Part shown: piece after piece, positions 22,047-32,420 of the stretch
Layout: every line of letters begins with the position of its first letter
How positions within the stretch are numbered: the stretch's first letter is position 1
Assembly: GCA_028564705.1 (NCBI GenBank)
Contig: JAPXFQ010001501.1
Location: 558,001 to 622,000, forward strand
DNA from: Apricaphanius iberus
Lineage: Eukaryota; Chordata; Actinopteri; Cyprinodontiformes; Aphaniidae
Length of the DNA: 64,000 nt
Reading direction: 5' to 3'
Position numbers and translations under genes: made by a program
The notes under the pieces: generated by a model
Databases searched by the model: none
What the model was told of the DNA's origin: nothing
What the model saw: the letters and a program-made list of their open reading frames with translations, nothing else

Positions 22047-22372
22047 ATTGGAAAAGATTCAATTTACCTTGAGAGGTAATAAGGATAAGTTTAACATGGT
22101 CTGGATGCCTTTTCTGTCCTGTTTTGATAACATGACTGATGTGACTAACTGGGATTAGTGGAGGATGCCTTTGCATAGGTAGGTTTTATTTTTTTATTTT
22201 TTTATTTTATGGTCTTCGTATCGTACCTTTTTTTCTTTTTTTTCTTTTTCTTAGAGGACTTGGGACGGGGCGGGGGGGTGTTAATGTTGTTGAGCTTACA
22301 TTTACTAAATCTGTGATTTGTATGTGCTTAATTACAAATGTCAGAAAACAGATTTTTCAAAAATAAAAATAA

Positions 22373-22388
22373 AATGAAAGATGTTTAG
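22373..22388 (+). repeat. Target-site duplication, right copy
   Basis: Exact copy of 18371-18386. Because both copies are still identical, the insertion is not very ancient, although the coding sequence is broken. Confidence 0.93.
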
Positions 22389-22975
22389 AAAGCTGTGACA
22401 GTTTCTACAGTTAAATTCAGATAAAAAAATTACAATATGTAGTCCTCCTCAGTCACAAGATATGGCAATATATCATATCATCCCCCCTGTGTTGGGATAC
22501 TGTAACACCAGATTCTTCCCTCGTTCATACTAGAGAACGACTGATTAAATGGTAGGCCAATAGTATCGGCTGAACATTTCTGAAATGGGAAGATCAAGCT
22601 TGAGGACCGAAACATGGATGACAACTGGCCTGCTAGCAGGTGCTCACTAACACAAGGTAGGCTAACGGTTTAAAGTCTTTATTGAACAAAATGTTGACTT
22701 TATATATCAGTGTAACTTTAGAGTAATTCATAAATTTGGTTTATGATGAATGTTTTGATTTGGATTATCCTGGCATTTAAAATGATGCTATGTTGATGAT
22801 TGCTATGTTCATTTTATGTAGATTTCTTTTAGTTTTGAAGATTCTTACTGCAATACATAAATAAAATAGAATTGGTTTTTACCTTTGTATGCTGACAGTT
22901 TCTGCAACAGCTGTCGCCTTCCTCAAAGCTTCCACTGGTGTTGTTGTGGCCTCTCATGGGTAGTAGCTGTGCTAC

Positions 22976-23009
22976 TACTATAACTATACATATATGTATA
23001 GTTATAGTA
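22976..23009. repeat. Perfect 34-bp palindrome
   Basis: 17-bp arms with no loop, centred between 22992 and 22993; the left arm is TACTATAACTATACATA. AT-rich, directly beside the inserted repeat at 23013. Confidence 0.95.
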
Positions 23010-23012
23010 TTC

Positions 23013-23190
23013 AGTTCAATTCACTTTTATTTATATAGCGCCAATTCACAACAAATGTAATCTCAAGGCACTTTACGACAAAAGTATAATACAAATATAC
23101 AAACATTCCAATCAGTAAAAAGTTTCCTATGTAAGGAATCCCACCTTCTACCAATAACTGGGCAGAGGACAGTCCCCATACGGGAGTTTT
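23013..23190 (+). repeat. Dispersed fish repeat (TTTATATAGCGCCAATTC type)
   Basis: The TTCAATTCACTTTTATTTAT, ATAGCGCCAATTCACAAC and TCAAGGCACTTTACG wording is one of the commonest fish interspersed repeats. It is nested in the TIR element at 22530-24086. Confidence 0.75.
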
Positions 23191-24208
23191 TGCATTGCAA
23201 GCTGGCTTAAACCTTAGCTAGCATATGTGGCCGTGTTCCCGAATAATCTCAACTCACTTGTACGGTACGATGCATAAAGGGATTTTGCAGCACCTTGTAA
23301 CATGTACTTTTACTATTTTATGCATGAATGAGACCAGACTACAAATCTCTATTCATCTACTTCAACATAGTCCGTTTGTTATTGTGGTCAGGGAACAAAT
23401 ACAATTGGTGAGCTGTGCAAGTAGCGAATTTCATTGTGGTCACGCCATCAACTGTACACTCGGCTAGAGTGACAATATTTTTCTAAGTGGAGGTTGCCTG
23501 ACCACAGTCAGTCGAACCTCTGCCATGTTATATGTCAGCTTCACTTACTTGGAGGGCTGGCTCTGTGATAGCCTAGCCTGGATAAAAATATGAGTCTAAT
23601 CATTCCATGTATTATCATTTCTTGGATGACATCAGGATTTGAATATACAAGATTTGGATGAGATTATGAGGAAATAGAATGAAGACCACAGGAAACCAGC
23701 CTCTGCTTTTTGTAAATCTAATACACATTTTATATACTTATTTGTTTTTATATTTATTTTTGATTTGTATGAAACATTTTAATTTGCCACAGAAAAGTCT
23801 GTTTTTCAGCCTACTGTTTTTTTTTACAGTATGACTATCAGCCAAGTATTCGGCACTTGTTAAATAACTATTGGCCCCTCTTTTCGACAATCAGCCAAGT
23901 AATCAACTATTGCTCATTGGCCGTTTTAAGAATAACTATCAGCTATTGACCAAACCCAATATCAGTTCTCTACTATCAACCCCTCTTTTTGTCTACCTGC
24001 ACATTCATTAGCTATGGGCCATTTGTAAAATGGCTATTATCGGCCCCACTGGCTATCGGCCAAACCCAATATCGGCCGTTTTCTAGTTCATACTCCTACA
24101 TTTTCACGATTGATAGCTGTCCTGACTTGTAACTCTTACCTGAGCTGTGAATCTCTGCACATAGTGAACGATTACTGTGCAAAAACCATAGTATTCATCA
24201 TATATCTA

Positions 24209-24905
24209 GGCTGACTACCCGTCCCGCGTAGAGCGTGCGCGCACAGCGTTTGATGCCCAATTCATGCGTCCCGCAAATTGAGACCGTGTCACGAATAATC
24301 AATGCTTGCTCCAAAATAAAGTTGGTCACTCTATATCCTCGAGCCCCAAGCAGCCAAACGTACATTACTTGACAGTTCAACACGCTACTGCTGCCACGCC
24401 CACCCCTCCCTTGAACTGCTGAATAGGTTGTTGTCATGATCGTGAACGTCTGGAGTTGAGAGTTAAGGTATTTTATTTTATTTTTTTACTGTTCCTGTGG
24501 TGTTGAGCAACTACAATTCATGTTGATACTATAATCTTATTATTGTAATTTATTTAAAGTGAACAATTTGTAATGAAAAATAAATACAATTAAATAGTTA
24601 AAGTAAATTGTAAGTGGAAGTGCATCTGTCAATTCACTGAATGTTAAAAATATTATGAATCTTTATTTTGGAAAAAAAAATACACATTGGTTGATTATTC
24701 ATGAGCATACATCAGCAATGACACGTTTAGGGGAATAGGGCATTATTAATATACCATGTAAGGTTGTATGTGCTAAAAATGGGTAAACCACTATCAGTGA
24801 GTCTGCCCGTCAGGTGGGGGCACGGCCGCGCCAGGCAGTGTCCCACATTGTCCCTCAGAAACATACCCCTTGTCCCCCCTTGGGCTTATTGGCAGGTAGT
24901 CACCC
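24209..24905. mobile_element. Candidate TIR element (GGCTGACTACC ... GGTAGTCACCC)
   Basis: The left end GGCTGACTACC and the reversed right end GGGTGACTACC match at 10 of 11 bases, both flanked by TA. The ends are GC-rich, with CpG words not seen in the flanks. There is no coding sequence. The short TIR makes this tentative. Confidence 0.35.
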
Positions 24906-25266
24906 TACATAGATCTGCCACCAAAGCATGTGTTTTTAATTATTGCATGTATTTTTGCATAGAGCATTAAGCATGTTTTGTAATTTACAAAGGTAAACCA
25001 TATATCTAGAACATTTGTTGTTTTTTTTAATTAACATATTGAGAGGATTTCCTTTGCATTAAATTTAAAATTTTCTTTCTAGGAAATGTCAGAACCTAGT
25101 TACATGAAAGCAAATTTTTTAAAAGCTTGACTCCATCCTTGCTGTTTATGACGCCCTTTGGTGGTGTGTTTGGCTCCAAGCAACAACTTAGTCTGCTTTT
25201 TGTTTCAGGCAAGCTATGGCTAAATAACGTAAAGCAGAAATACACCCACACACAGAGGATACATTG
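24906..25266. other. Spacer downstream of the cytokine gene
   Basis: AT-rich sequence between the candidate element and the cytokine 3' end. I see nothing that I can name. Confidence 0.6.
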
Positions 25267-25271
25267 TTAAA

Positions 25272-26019
25272 TATAATTTTATTTAGGCACCATAAAATAA
25301 GACTTCAGGACCAAAGTAACACAACAAACTTCAGAAAAAGTCTAAACACAATGGTATGAGGATAAAATAGTCCTTACTGTTCAATATGATCAAACTAGAA
25401 TGGGATCTTTACATCTTATCTTAAGACATCAGTATGATGTTGACATTCAGTTACATGTTTAAATCATATAAGTTCAACCCTTTTAACATATATAAATACA
25501 CAAAACCAAACAAAAGTCAAAATACATCCACACCATATTGATAAATAATGATAAATAAAATAAATAATGAGTAAACCTTTAAAAACCACATGGCTCTTAC
25601 TGGTATCAACTTCACTATATTACATTTTACAAATGTACTGTTTCATGAAGTGTTTGATAAACATTATGTCTGGGAATCAACACCTCCTGGTTAATTATGA
25701 TAAAATACAGATACAATTTTGAATACATTCATAAATTGATACAGAGATACTCCTTACTTCTAATGGCACATTAGTTGATTTGACCTTTTTTGGAAAATGG
25801 GATGGAAGAATGGCAAATTAATTTTAACTGTTAGACAAGCTTCATTTTCAAAGCATCATTTTAAAAAGTAGCCAGGAGGTGTAAAACAGTAATAAGTGTT
25901 CCCCAACATTCTAAGAAATATTGTTGGCCAACTTTCAAAAGATTAGCGATGATCTCCAAAGCTCTGAGTTTAATGAATGGTCAGGGCTAAAAAAACATGG
26001 CTTTAGTTCTGGCTTCAGC
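25272..26019 (-). promoter_or_regulatory. Cytokine 3' UTR with AU-rich elements and poly(A) signal
   Basis: Downstream of the stop at 26020 the minus strand is very AT-rich. At 25541-25572 it reads TTATTTATTTTATTTATC, including the TTATTTATT nonamer and repeated ATTTA. A poly(A) signal AATAAA lies at about 25272-25277. AU-rich elements of this kind are known to make cytokine mRNAs short-lived; that they act here is inference. The extent of the UTR is also inferred. Confidence 0.6.
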
Positions 26020-26130
26020 TTAATTAGAAGAGCTCTTGTACATCTTCATAAGTGTGTCCAGTTTACCATGGAAGTCGTGTAGTGAAACAATGGGTTTAGA
26101 GTTGAGAGTTCCATTGCAGTATAGGTTCAC
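26020..26130 (-). CDS. il4/13: Cytokine exon 5 (helix D and stop)
   Basis: 36 codons plus TAA: VNLYCNGTLNSKPIVSLHDF then HGKLDTLMKMYKSSSN. Acceptor GTCTTTAG. Holds Cys128, a sequon at N129 and the C-terminal helix. Confidence 0.8.
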   Translation of the reverse strand: MNLYCNGTLNSKPIVSLHDFHGKLDTLMKMYKSSSN

Positions 26131-28252
26131 CTAAAGACAGAAGGAGAAGCACCAATCAGATTTAATGCCATAATTCCTCTAAATAAATCACATGACTACT
26201 CTAAGGTGTAAAATATTGCCTAAACTGTTGTGCTTTCTTCTTATATGATTATCTCTCATTCCTGCAATATTAACTACTGTTTCCTTATCTGTTTGGTACA
26301 TTAGTTTCAAATTGAGCATTATGATGAAGCACACTGGTTTCCTGGGGTGTAACTTTTGTTTATTTTCTTTTGCTTTTTCAGATCAGATATATCTACAGGA
26401 ATCGGATTGCACTAGAATGTTTTCATGTGAAATATTACTGGCCATAATTACTTACCAGATTTGAACAAGACCTTGTTGTAGCTTCACTCAGTTTGTCTTT
26501 CAAATGTTCCAGGTTGACCTCTATGTGAAGCACTATGGAATCGTTGAATTGCATGTTGATCAGACTTTGGACTCCATCAGCGAAACGACCAGGAAAGGCA
26601 CACGTCTGCTTAAAGAATAAACAAACCACCATGATATGAAATAAGCTCATACATTGGTTTCATCACCAAAAAGGTTTTGTCTCCTACATGCCATTGATCC
26701 CGATTCAGTTTTACTTATTAAAAACTATAGACAGCACAAACAGACTTCTGGAAATCTTTTTCAAGATCCATAGTAAACACTTCAGAGGAAAGCCAAGTCA
26801 GTCATGCTGCTATTCTAATCAGCCATAATTTTCAAATTGGTTTTCTATTTTAATCAATTTTTCTGTAAATTAAGCTTGTGCCAGTGAAACAGATGCAAAG
26901 CCCTGGACCTCTATGTGTGTGTGTTGTCACTTCTGTTAATCAATCATAACCTGATCTGATTCAGATATTGCTGTCAAGAAATAATCTCCAAATTATTAAT
27001 AAATTTATAAATTCTGCCTTATCAGATTAACTACAAATCAGATTATCACAAACATAAAATACGCTTATACTGGTATGTAACAAAATGCATCCCTTACCTT
27101 CTCAGCTGTAGAGAAGATGTCTGTAAAATTCTGAAGGGAAAAGCAAAAGGATAGAATAGACATGTTAGTCATTACTATATGAAACTCTCAAATTGTACCG
27201 AACATGCAAGAATAATGCAGTTCTGCCTCTAAACGCAGTTGTTTCAAGTGCGATAGCAGCAAAGGAAAGAGGAAGTGGTGAATGCATCATGATGCTGAGC
27301 CTTGCTTGTGCCCATGCACCTCAGCCTCAGCTGCAGGATGCAGAGTGCTAATCTAAGTGGTTTTCAGTGAAAGAGTGAAAATTTAACAGATCATTCATTT
27401 GAAACTTGCTTTTTTTAACAGGTAAATGTCCTCTATTGGAACATTCTAAAGTCACATCACACATATTAACCTACTGAGCAATCAGGAATCAACAAGATAA
27501 ACACAAAAAAACCTATTCAATTTTTAATATTCTAATATTCCTTCATAGAGTGAACTATTTTCAAAGCCAGGCTTTCGTCCTTATATTAACATAATCGCCA
27601 ACAGTGTATAGCAGTATATAGCGTAGCATTTTTGGATTAGGTACGTCCAAAGAGAAGCTAAAGCAAGCTCAGTGAAGAAAAGTTATTACCAAGGGAATCT
27701 TAAATTTTCATTTCTTAAAAATAATGTCAGATACACTCTGTACTTAAAATGCATCAGTAATGCTTACCATGTTGTTGTTGCCAGGAAGGGTCTGTCAACA
27801 AAAAGAGAAACAGGATAAATGAGACCAGAAGAGTTGCAACCAAAGAAGAGCTGAAGACATTAAGGCACCAGTGGCCACGGTTAGCTGACAGTTGGCTCAA
27901 TTATCTCTGCATCACTGAACCCACACAAGCATCGGTTCTGTCTGTGGCTGACATGACTACCAGAATGCTGCATCTAGTTGCTAGTCAGATTGTAACATGC
28001 ATTTCAAGCCACTATTTTACATCTAGGCACTGCTGCCCTACATGACTCAGGATAGAGTTACGAAACACAACATTCCCCATGTCTCCTTACCCTTGCTAAT
28101 TTTTCCAGGTTTTCTAAATTCCTCTGAAACTGGGCGACCCAAACTTCTCCACAAGGCAAGTGAGTTGGAGCAGCAGACATCTGATAGAAACAGTTGAAAA
28201 AAAGCAGTAGTAGGGTGCTCAGCATCCTTGTGGCGGTAGATGATCCAGCCAT
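26020..28252 (-). CDS. il4/13: IL-4/IL-13-like secreted cytokine (5 exons, 159 aa)
   Basis: Exons 28091-28252, 27768-27791, 27098-27130, 26456-26605 and 26020-26130 join in frame (480 nt with stop); all four introns are phase 0 and GT-AG, as in short-chain four-helix cytokines. Start ATG has a perfect Kozak context (ACCATGG). Residues 10-28 form a signal peptide (MLSTLLLLFFNCFYQMSAA), cleaved near 27/28. Cys34, 75, 120 and 128 remain in the mature chain, with three N-glycosylation sequons (N63, N94, N129). NFTDIFSTAEK resembles VTDIFAASK of mammalian IL-4, and the last helix DFHGKLDTLMKMY resembles its C-terminal helix. IL-4/13 in fish drives type-2 immunity. A divergent IL-3/IL-5/GM-CSF-like cytokine is the alternative; whether it is paralog A or B is not decided. 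Confidence 0.7.
26456..26605 (-). CDS. il4/13: Cytokine exon 4 (helices B and C)
   Basis: 50 codons, TCAFPGRFADGVQSLINMQF and on to EATTRSCSNL, donor GTAAGT. The acceptor is a tandem AAGCAG, so use of the upstream AAG would add one Gln. Two helix-like stretches surround a sequon (N94). Confidence 0.8.
27098..27130 (-). CDS. il4/13: Cytokine exon 3 (33 nt, TDIF motif)
   Basis: Eleven codons, NFTDIFSTAEK, acceptor CCTTCAG, donor GTAAGG. TDIF is the segment that most suggests the IL-4 family; it also carries a sequon at N63. Confidence 0.7.
27768..27791 (-). CDS. il4/13: Cytokine exon 2 (24-nt micro-exon)
   Basis: Eight codons, TLPGNNNM, with acceptor TTGACAG and donor GTAAGC. Supported by phase and strong splice sites; too short to be supported by composition. 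Confidence 0.65.
28091..28252 (-). CDS. il4/13: Cytokine exon 1 (signal peptide and helix A)
   Basis: 54 codons. After the signal peptide it gives PTHLPCGEVWVAQFQ and then NLENLEKLAR, an amphipathic helix. Donor GTAAGG. A second in-frame ATG at codon 10 would also give a signal peptide, but the first has the better context. Confidence 0.8.
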
Positions 28253-28430
28253 GGTTTGCAGACTGATGTCGTTTCTCCTTGAGTTTCAGGTGATTAACTG
28301 CAAACTAAGCTGTTGCCTGTCGTATTTCTGTTACTGTCTTGGATTAGGTCAAAATAAAGATCCAGCTAATATAAGACTCTGATGAAAGACTTGTTGCATG
28401 GAGGTTCTACTGCTGCTTTGTCAATGTATA
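28253..28430 (-). promoter_or_regulatory. Likely cytokine promoter and 5' UTR
   Basis: About 120 bp upstream of the start codon the minus strand has CTTATATTAG (around 28367-28376), a plausible TATA-like box. No CpG island. This is inference from position only. Confidence 0.3.
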
Positions 28431-28474
28431 GGTGACAGGTTGGCTGCTTTTAATACAACAGGTTGGGTCATTCC

Positions 28475-29305
28475 CTAACCTTTGGGGAATCCCAACCCCT
28501 TTTTGTCCTTGGTTCGATCACTTTCATTCAGAATGCTCCCACGCAGGTAGTCCTTACTCAACAGGACCTTGACACTATGGCAAGAGAGCTGCATTGTCAG
28601 CCACATATCAGCGAAATCTGACTGATTATGACTGTCGCGGCATTTCCTCATCTCTCTGAAAACCTGGCAGTCTCTGCACAAAGGAAAATAAGTACCGGCA
28701 ACTACCAAATAAGTACCAAGCTTTTTTTCCTGTTGCTGTGCTGCCATGAGTGGGCAGTTTGCCTGGCCAGGTAAGCAGGGCTTTCCACATTGACACAGAC
28801 TAGCCAGCAATAATATGAAAGTAGCCAGCTTGGGGGGGGGGAGGGTTGGGGGGACTGACCATATAATGTAAATGTAAGTAATAGCACGATATTCATGTGC
28901 ATTTATTAACTTTGTCGTAAACAACAGAATATGTATACAAATAAAATAAAAATACTCTTAAGTAAAGACGTTTCCAACATAAATGATAACCTTAATGGTT
29001 TCATATCTCCATTCTGCTCTTTAATCAACTTCACTGTTGTCACTATCTTCCCATTCAGGATCAGAGTCCATGCCCAACTCAAAATATTGCAGCAGCAACA
29101 ATATAACACTTGTCGGTGTACGTTAAAATGCCACCATCAATAAAAAAAATCTGAAAATGTTTTGATTTGAACAATGAATGTCCCTTTTAGGATGAATACA
29201 GAATCTTAAAACTACTCTGAAGCACTTAAACTGACCACTTTTCTTCTTTAAGAAGCCTTCCAGAGTCTGCTGATTGGATTTTCTTTTTGGTGGCATCTTT
29301 CTCAC
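28475..29305 (-). pseudogene. Possible decayed transposon-derived gene (hAT/KIAA1586-like)
   Basis: At 29305 the minus strand starts MPPKRKSNQQTLEGFLKKKS, a lysine-rich opening like those of some hAT-derived proteins. About 200 bases later comes MDSDPEWEDSDNSEVD and a stop; further on, an open stretch includes FREMRKCRDSHNQSDFADMW. Pieces are out of frame with each other. The resemblance is weak, and it could be a chance arrangement of frames. Confidence 0.25.
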
Positions 29306-29383
29306 ACCTCTGGGCAGGAAGAAACCATGAACAGGAGAAGATTACTAATACTTTTTATTATTATTACAACTACTACTATTATG

Positions 29384-29462
29384 TGACTGGGAGCGCTGCT
29401 CTGGCGGCTGCAAGCACTTCAGTGACCGGATCAATAAAGTATCTTTGAATTGAATTGAATAA
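29384..29462 (+). repeat. LINE 3' tail with (GAATT)n
   Basis: GACCGGATCAATAAAGTATC followed by TTTGAATTGAATTGAAT is the usual 3' end of several fish LINEs, in which short tandem tails replace poly(A). Only the last 80 bases are present. Confidence 0.55.
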
Positions 29463-30640
29463 TAAGCAGGCTATATTATTTTCTCAGACATTTGCTCAAA
29501 TATAATATTACTTTACTACAACTATTATCACTAAATTATTATCATAATTATACAACATATAAAGTAGCAATAAAAACTGATTTGCACAGCTAAAAATAAA
29601 AAATAGGCAATACAAGCTGGCATAGTATGGCATCAACGGGCTTTCTGTGGTTGTAAATCTCTTATTTTCAGTTCATGACACGTTCACAGTGCAGTGGTGG
29701 CTACACAAATAAACAGAAAATAATTCTCCCTTATAAACAAACGAAAACACACTCTTACGAATCTGTTTGTTTTCACTAATTGAATGCTTGAAGGGAGAAC
29801 TGAATTACCAAAATGACGCTCTGCTTCTCGTCTATGACGGTTCCGACAGCCTGGTTTAACAACAACGCCGCCGTGGACTTAGCCTTTCCGCATTGTCCCT
29901 TTAGCTAGACCTGAGTCAAGAGCCCCATGATAACACTGGGTACAACTTAAGCGGGCAGAAGGATATTAGTTCAGTGCGACCGGCCAAAAGTATATTAAAG
30001 GACCGGGCGGAGCAGCGGAGTTTGAAAGCTAACCCAGTTCACATAGCATTCTGGCGGAGAATAGAGCCGTGCACAGCATTGCGCGGAATCACATCCTGGT
30101 CATAAATTAGTAGCCGGCTGGACTTCATTGAGTAGTGGGCTATACAGCCGGCGCTTGTGGAAAGCCCTGAAAGGCTCCATCATCCACTTGACGTGGAGGG
30201 GAACCCAAGGCAACAGATACAGAAAATGACACAATGTATCATTTCAGTATGAACTTAGGCTTAGAAAAACTAATTATATGGCCTCTAAAGACTGAGAGCT
30301 CTTTCACAAAGTTTCAGGGAAAAATATATTGTACCTAAGTTGGCATTAGATAAAATAAAAAAATCTTGTTTTCATTTAAATGCTTTTAAATAATTATATG
30401 TCTTTTTATAGCTATTTGGGCCTTTCTTTAGCTCTTATTGTGTTAATACTGCTGCTAAAACCTGAAAAGACATTCAGAGACATCAATTATTTCCTAGATT
30501 GAACCACACCATATTCTTATGCATTTTTATATTAAGTCAGGCTGAATAAGATAGCTTTTTTCTTGCTGCTGTCCTTGATGAATATTAGTATTTTTAAAGT
30601 TTTATTATGATGCTTATTGAGTCCTTCAGTTCTTTCATTA
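29463..30640. other. Intergenic sequence with a CpG-containing block
   Basis: 29800-30220 is richer in CpG (GACGCTCTG, GGACCGGGCGGAGCAGCGG) than its flanks, which suggests the end of an old DNA transposon, but I find no matching terminal repeat. The rest is AT-rich without features. Confidence 0.4.
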
Positions 30641-30644
30641 ATTG

Positions 30645-30935
30645 TCTTAACCACTTATCCTTGCAGGGTGACAGGTGCTATAGTGCCTGTCTCCAGCGGT
30701 CATTGCACAAGAGTGAGGGCACACCCTGGGCACGTCGCCAGTCCTTTGAGGGGAATTAAAAGAGATACACAGGAAAAGCAACTACACACACCAAATTAAG
30801 TTTTAGCGTATTCAATTGACCTAACAGTCATGATTTTGGACTAAGAGAGGAAGCCAGAGTATCCACAGATAACATGGACTCACAGGGAGAACATGCACAC
30901 TCCATGCAGATAGATCCCAGAGTGGGATTTGAACC
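30645..30935 (+). repeat. Common fish dispersed repeat, copy 1
   Basis: Words such as ACACCCTGGGCACGTCGCCA, CAATTGACCTAACAGTCATG and GGGAGAACATGCACACTCC are those of a very common fish interspersed repeat. A reversed piece lies at 61738-61860, and part of the right end recurs at 60535-60612. Confidence 0.75.
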
Positions 30936-30944
30936 CATTACAAG

Positions 30945-31300
30945 CAATCAATAAATCTTTATAAAGCTTTTTTCAAACAAAAATCGCAACTCAAAGAGCT
31001 TAACATAATTAAAATGACCCCACAGAAACCACATTCCCATCCCTCTCCTACATGATTGAAATCATCATTGCAGTCATACCCCTCCCAGACCCAGGTGTCA
31101 TGCACACACGTAAGAGCCATCGAGGAGCCATCTTCACTGGCAGCAGCAGATCAACAGCAGCAGCTGAAGCACCAACTAAGGGCCCCCATAGTAGGCAAGG
31201 CAGAGACACTCCGCCACAACCGACCACTACTCCTGAAGCAAATCGCTCACATAGAAGAAACAATGGAGGGAAGGTTAAAATAACAGGTTAAAATTTAAAA
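30945..31300. repeat. Dispersed repeat (ATAAATCTTTATAAAGC type)
   Basis: Follows the previous repeat and begins CAATCAATAAATCTTTATAA with CTCAAAGAGCTTAACATA, like the family at 13803 and 57602; its continuation is richer in C and A. No frame is credible as a gene. Confidence 0.45.
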
Positions 31301-31394
31301 AATAAATGATAAATATTATAAGATTAAATAGTAAAAAACAGATAAAGTTTACGAAGTAAAACATACAGAGCAGATAAACAGAACATAATAACAG

Positions 31395-31685
31395 TGTCCG
31401 GCAGCCTCGCCTCTGCCAGTGTGCCCCCAGGGTACAACATAGCCGGCCATCACCAGTGTGTGAAGTTACTTCACTTATTTTCTAAAGGGCCCGGTGGCGC
31501 CATTGTCCGGCAGCCTCGCCTCTGTCAGTGCGCCCCAGGGCAGCTGTGGCTACAACGTAGCTTGCCAGCATCAGTGTGTGAATGTGTGCGTGAATGGGTG
31601 GATGACTGAATGTAGTGTAAAGCGCTTTGGGGTCTGTAGGGACTGAGTAAAGTGCTATACAAATGCAGGCCATTTACCATTTACC
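31395..31685 (+). repeat. SINE-like/LINE-tail repeat with partial duplication
   Basis: Ends TAAAGCGCTTTGGGGTCTGT, then CAGGCCATTTACCATTTACC, a common fish repeat tail with (ATTTACC)n. The block GTCCGGCAGCCTCGCCTCTG occurs twice (about 31397 and 31496), so the left part is duplicated in tandem. Confidence 0.65.
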
Positions 31686-31816
31686 ATATTTTCAACGAAG
31701 AACACACATTTTAGCCAAACATGCACCTGAAAAATACACACAGTTTCAGTTTATGTTAAGTCAGACTTCTTGCGTTTACACCAGTTTCCCTGTTCTAATG
31801 TAAGTATGAAATTTGG

Positions 31817-31824
<8 letters not shown>

Positions 31825-31876
<52 letters not shown>
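31825..31876. repeat. (TA)n microsatellite
   Basis: About 26 uninterrupted TA units. Confidence 0.95.
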
Positions 31877-31879
<3 letters not shown>

Positions 31880-32420
31880 CCCTTTGGGCCTGATATATCA
31901 ACAGTTGGCGCTTGTTAAAACCTGCGCAAACTGCAAAGCGTTGCACAAACAGGCTCAGGCTGATCCATCAACATGGCGCAGAGCATATTGCGTCTGTTTA
32001 ACCCGCAGCAAGACGCACGCAGTCCATGTATCGCTTTGCCCTTGAGGAATATGCAATCTGGGCGTTTCTGGAAGAAGACGCAAAATATTGGGAGGAGAAC
32101 AGGCAAATAAGTAGGCGTTCCAGGTGCAGTGTGATTTACTAAGCATAAAAATGTTTGCGCCTGCTATTTTTGCGTCCATTTTTAGCACTTCTGAAAAGCA
32201 TGTCTTAATTTTGCGCTACCACATTCAACATAAGTTTATTATTGACAAACAAAAAAATTCACACACAATAAATCTAACAGTTATGTAAATTTTTACCCGT
32301 TTTCCCCCGAAAGACGCATCATAACTCACTGCACTCTCATCACGACTCCACTTGGTGAAGACAATATGAGCACACAGTGAGTTATGATCCTCAGGATCCT
32401 CATTAGTTTCTCCCATGATG
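31880..32420. mobile_element. Possible DNA-transposon remnant with imperfect hairpin
   Basis: 31890-32190 has GGCTGATCCATCAACATGGC, GCGCAGAGC and GTGATTTACTAAGCATAAAA words, the style of Harbinger-type fish elements. A minus-strand frame ends at 32416 (MGETNEDPEDHNSL). Inside it, ATCATAACTCACTG (32318-32331) is exactly inverted at 32375-32388. No transposase is recognised. Confidence 0.35.

Larger units (their letters stand above)
18387..22372 (+). mobile_element. L1/Tx1-like LINE, defective, with 16-bp target duplication
   Basis: Bounded by direct copies of AATGAAAGATGTTTAG at 18371-18386 and 22373-22388. It has an endonuclease start (KLNFISWNVNGLK near 18587-18625), an endonuclease end with the SDHAP motif (about 19070), a GKTPGPDG motif (about 19780), reverse transcriptase (20119-20733) and a Cys/His tail (about 21745-21810), and closes with an A-rich tail. 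Stops and frameshifts break the single long frame it once had, and no ORF1 is seen, so it is 5' truncated and dead. It lies 0.5 kb upstream of fchsd1, on the opposite strand. Confidence 0.92.
22530..24086. mobile_element. TIR element, 1.56 kb, with 6-bp target duplication TTCATA
   Basis: Starts CTAGAGAACGACTGATTAAA and ends CGGCCGTTTTCTAG, so the termini are inverted repeats. TTCATA occurs at 22524-22529 and again at 24087-24092. Subterminal ATCGGCC/GGCCAAT words recur near the right end (23870-24080). There is no transposase frame. It carries a younger fish repeat (23013-23190). Superfamily not assigned; a 6-bp duplication is unusual. Confidence 0.65.
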
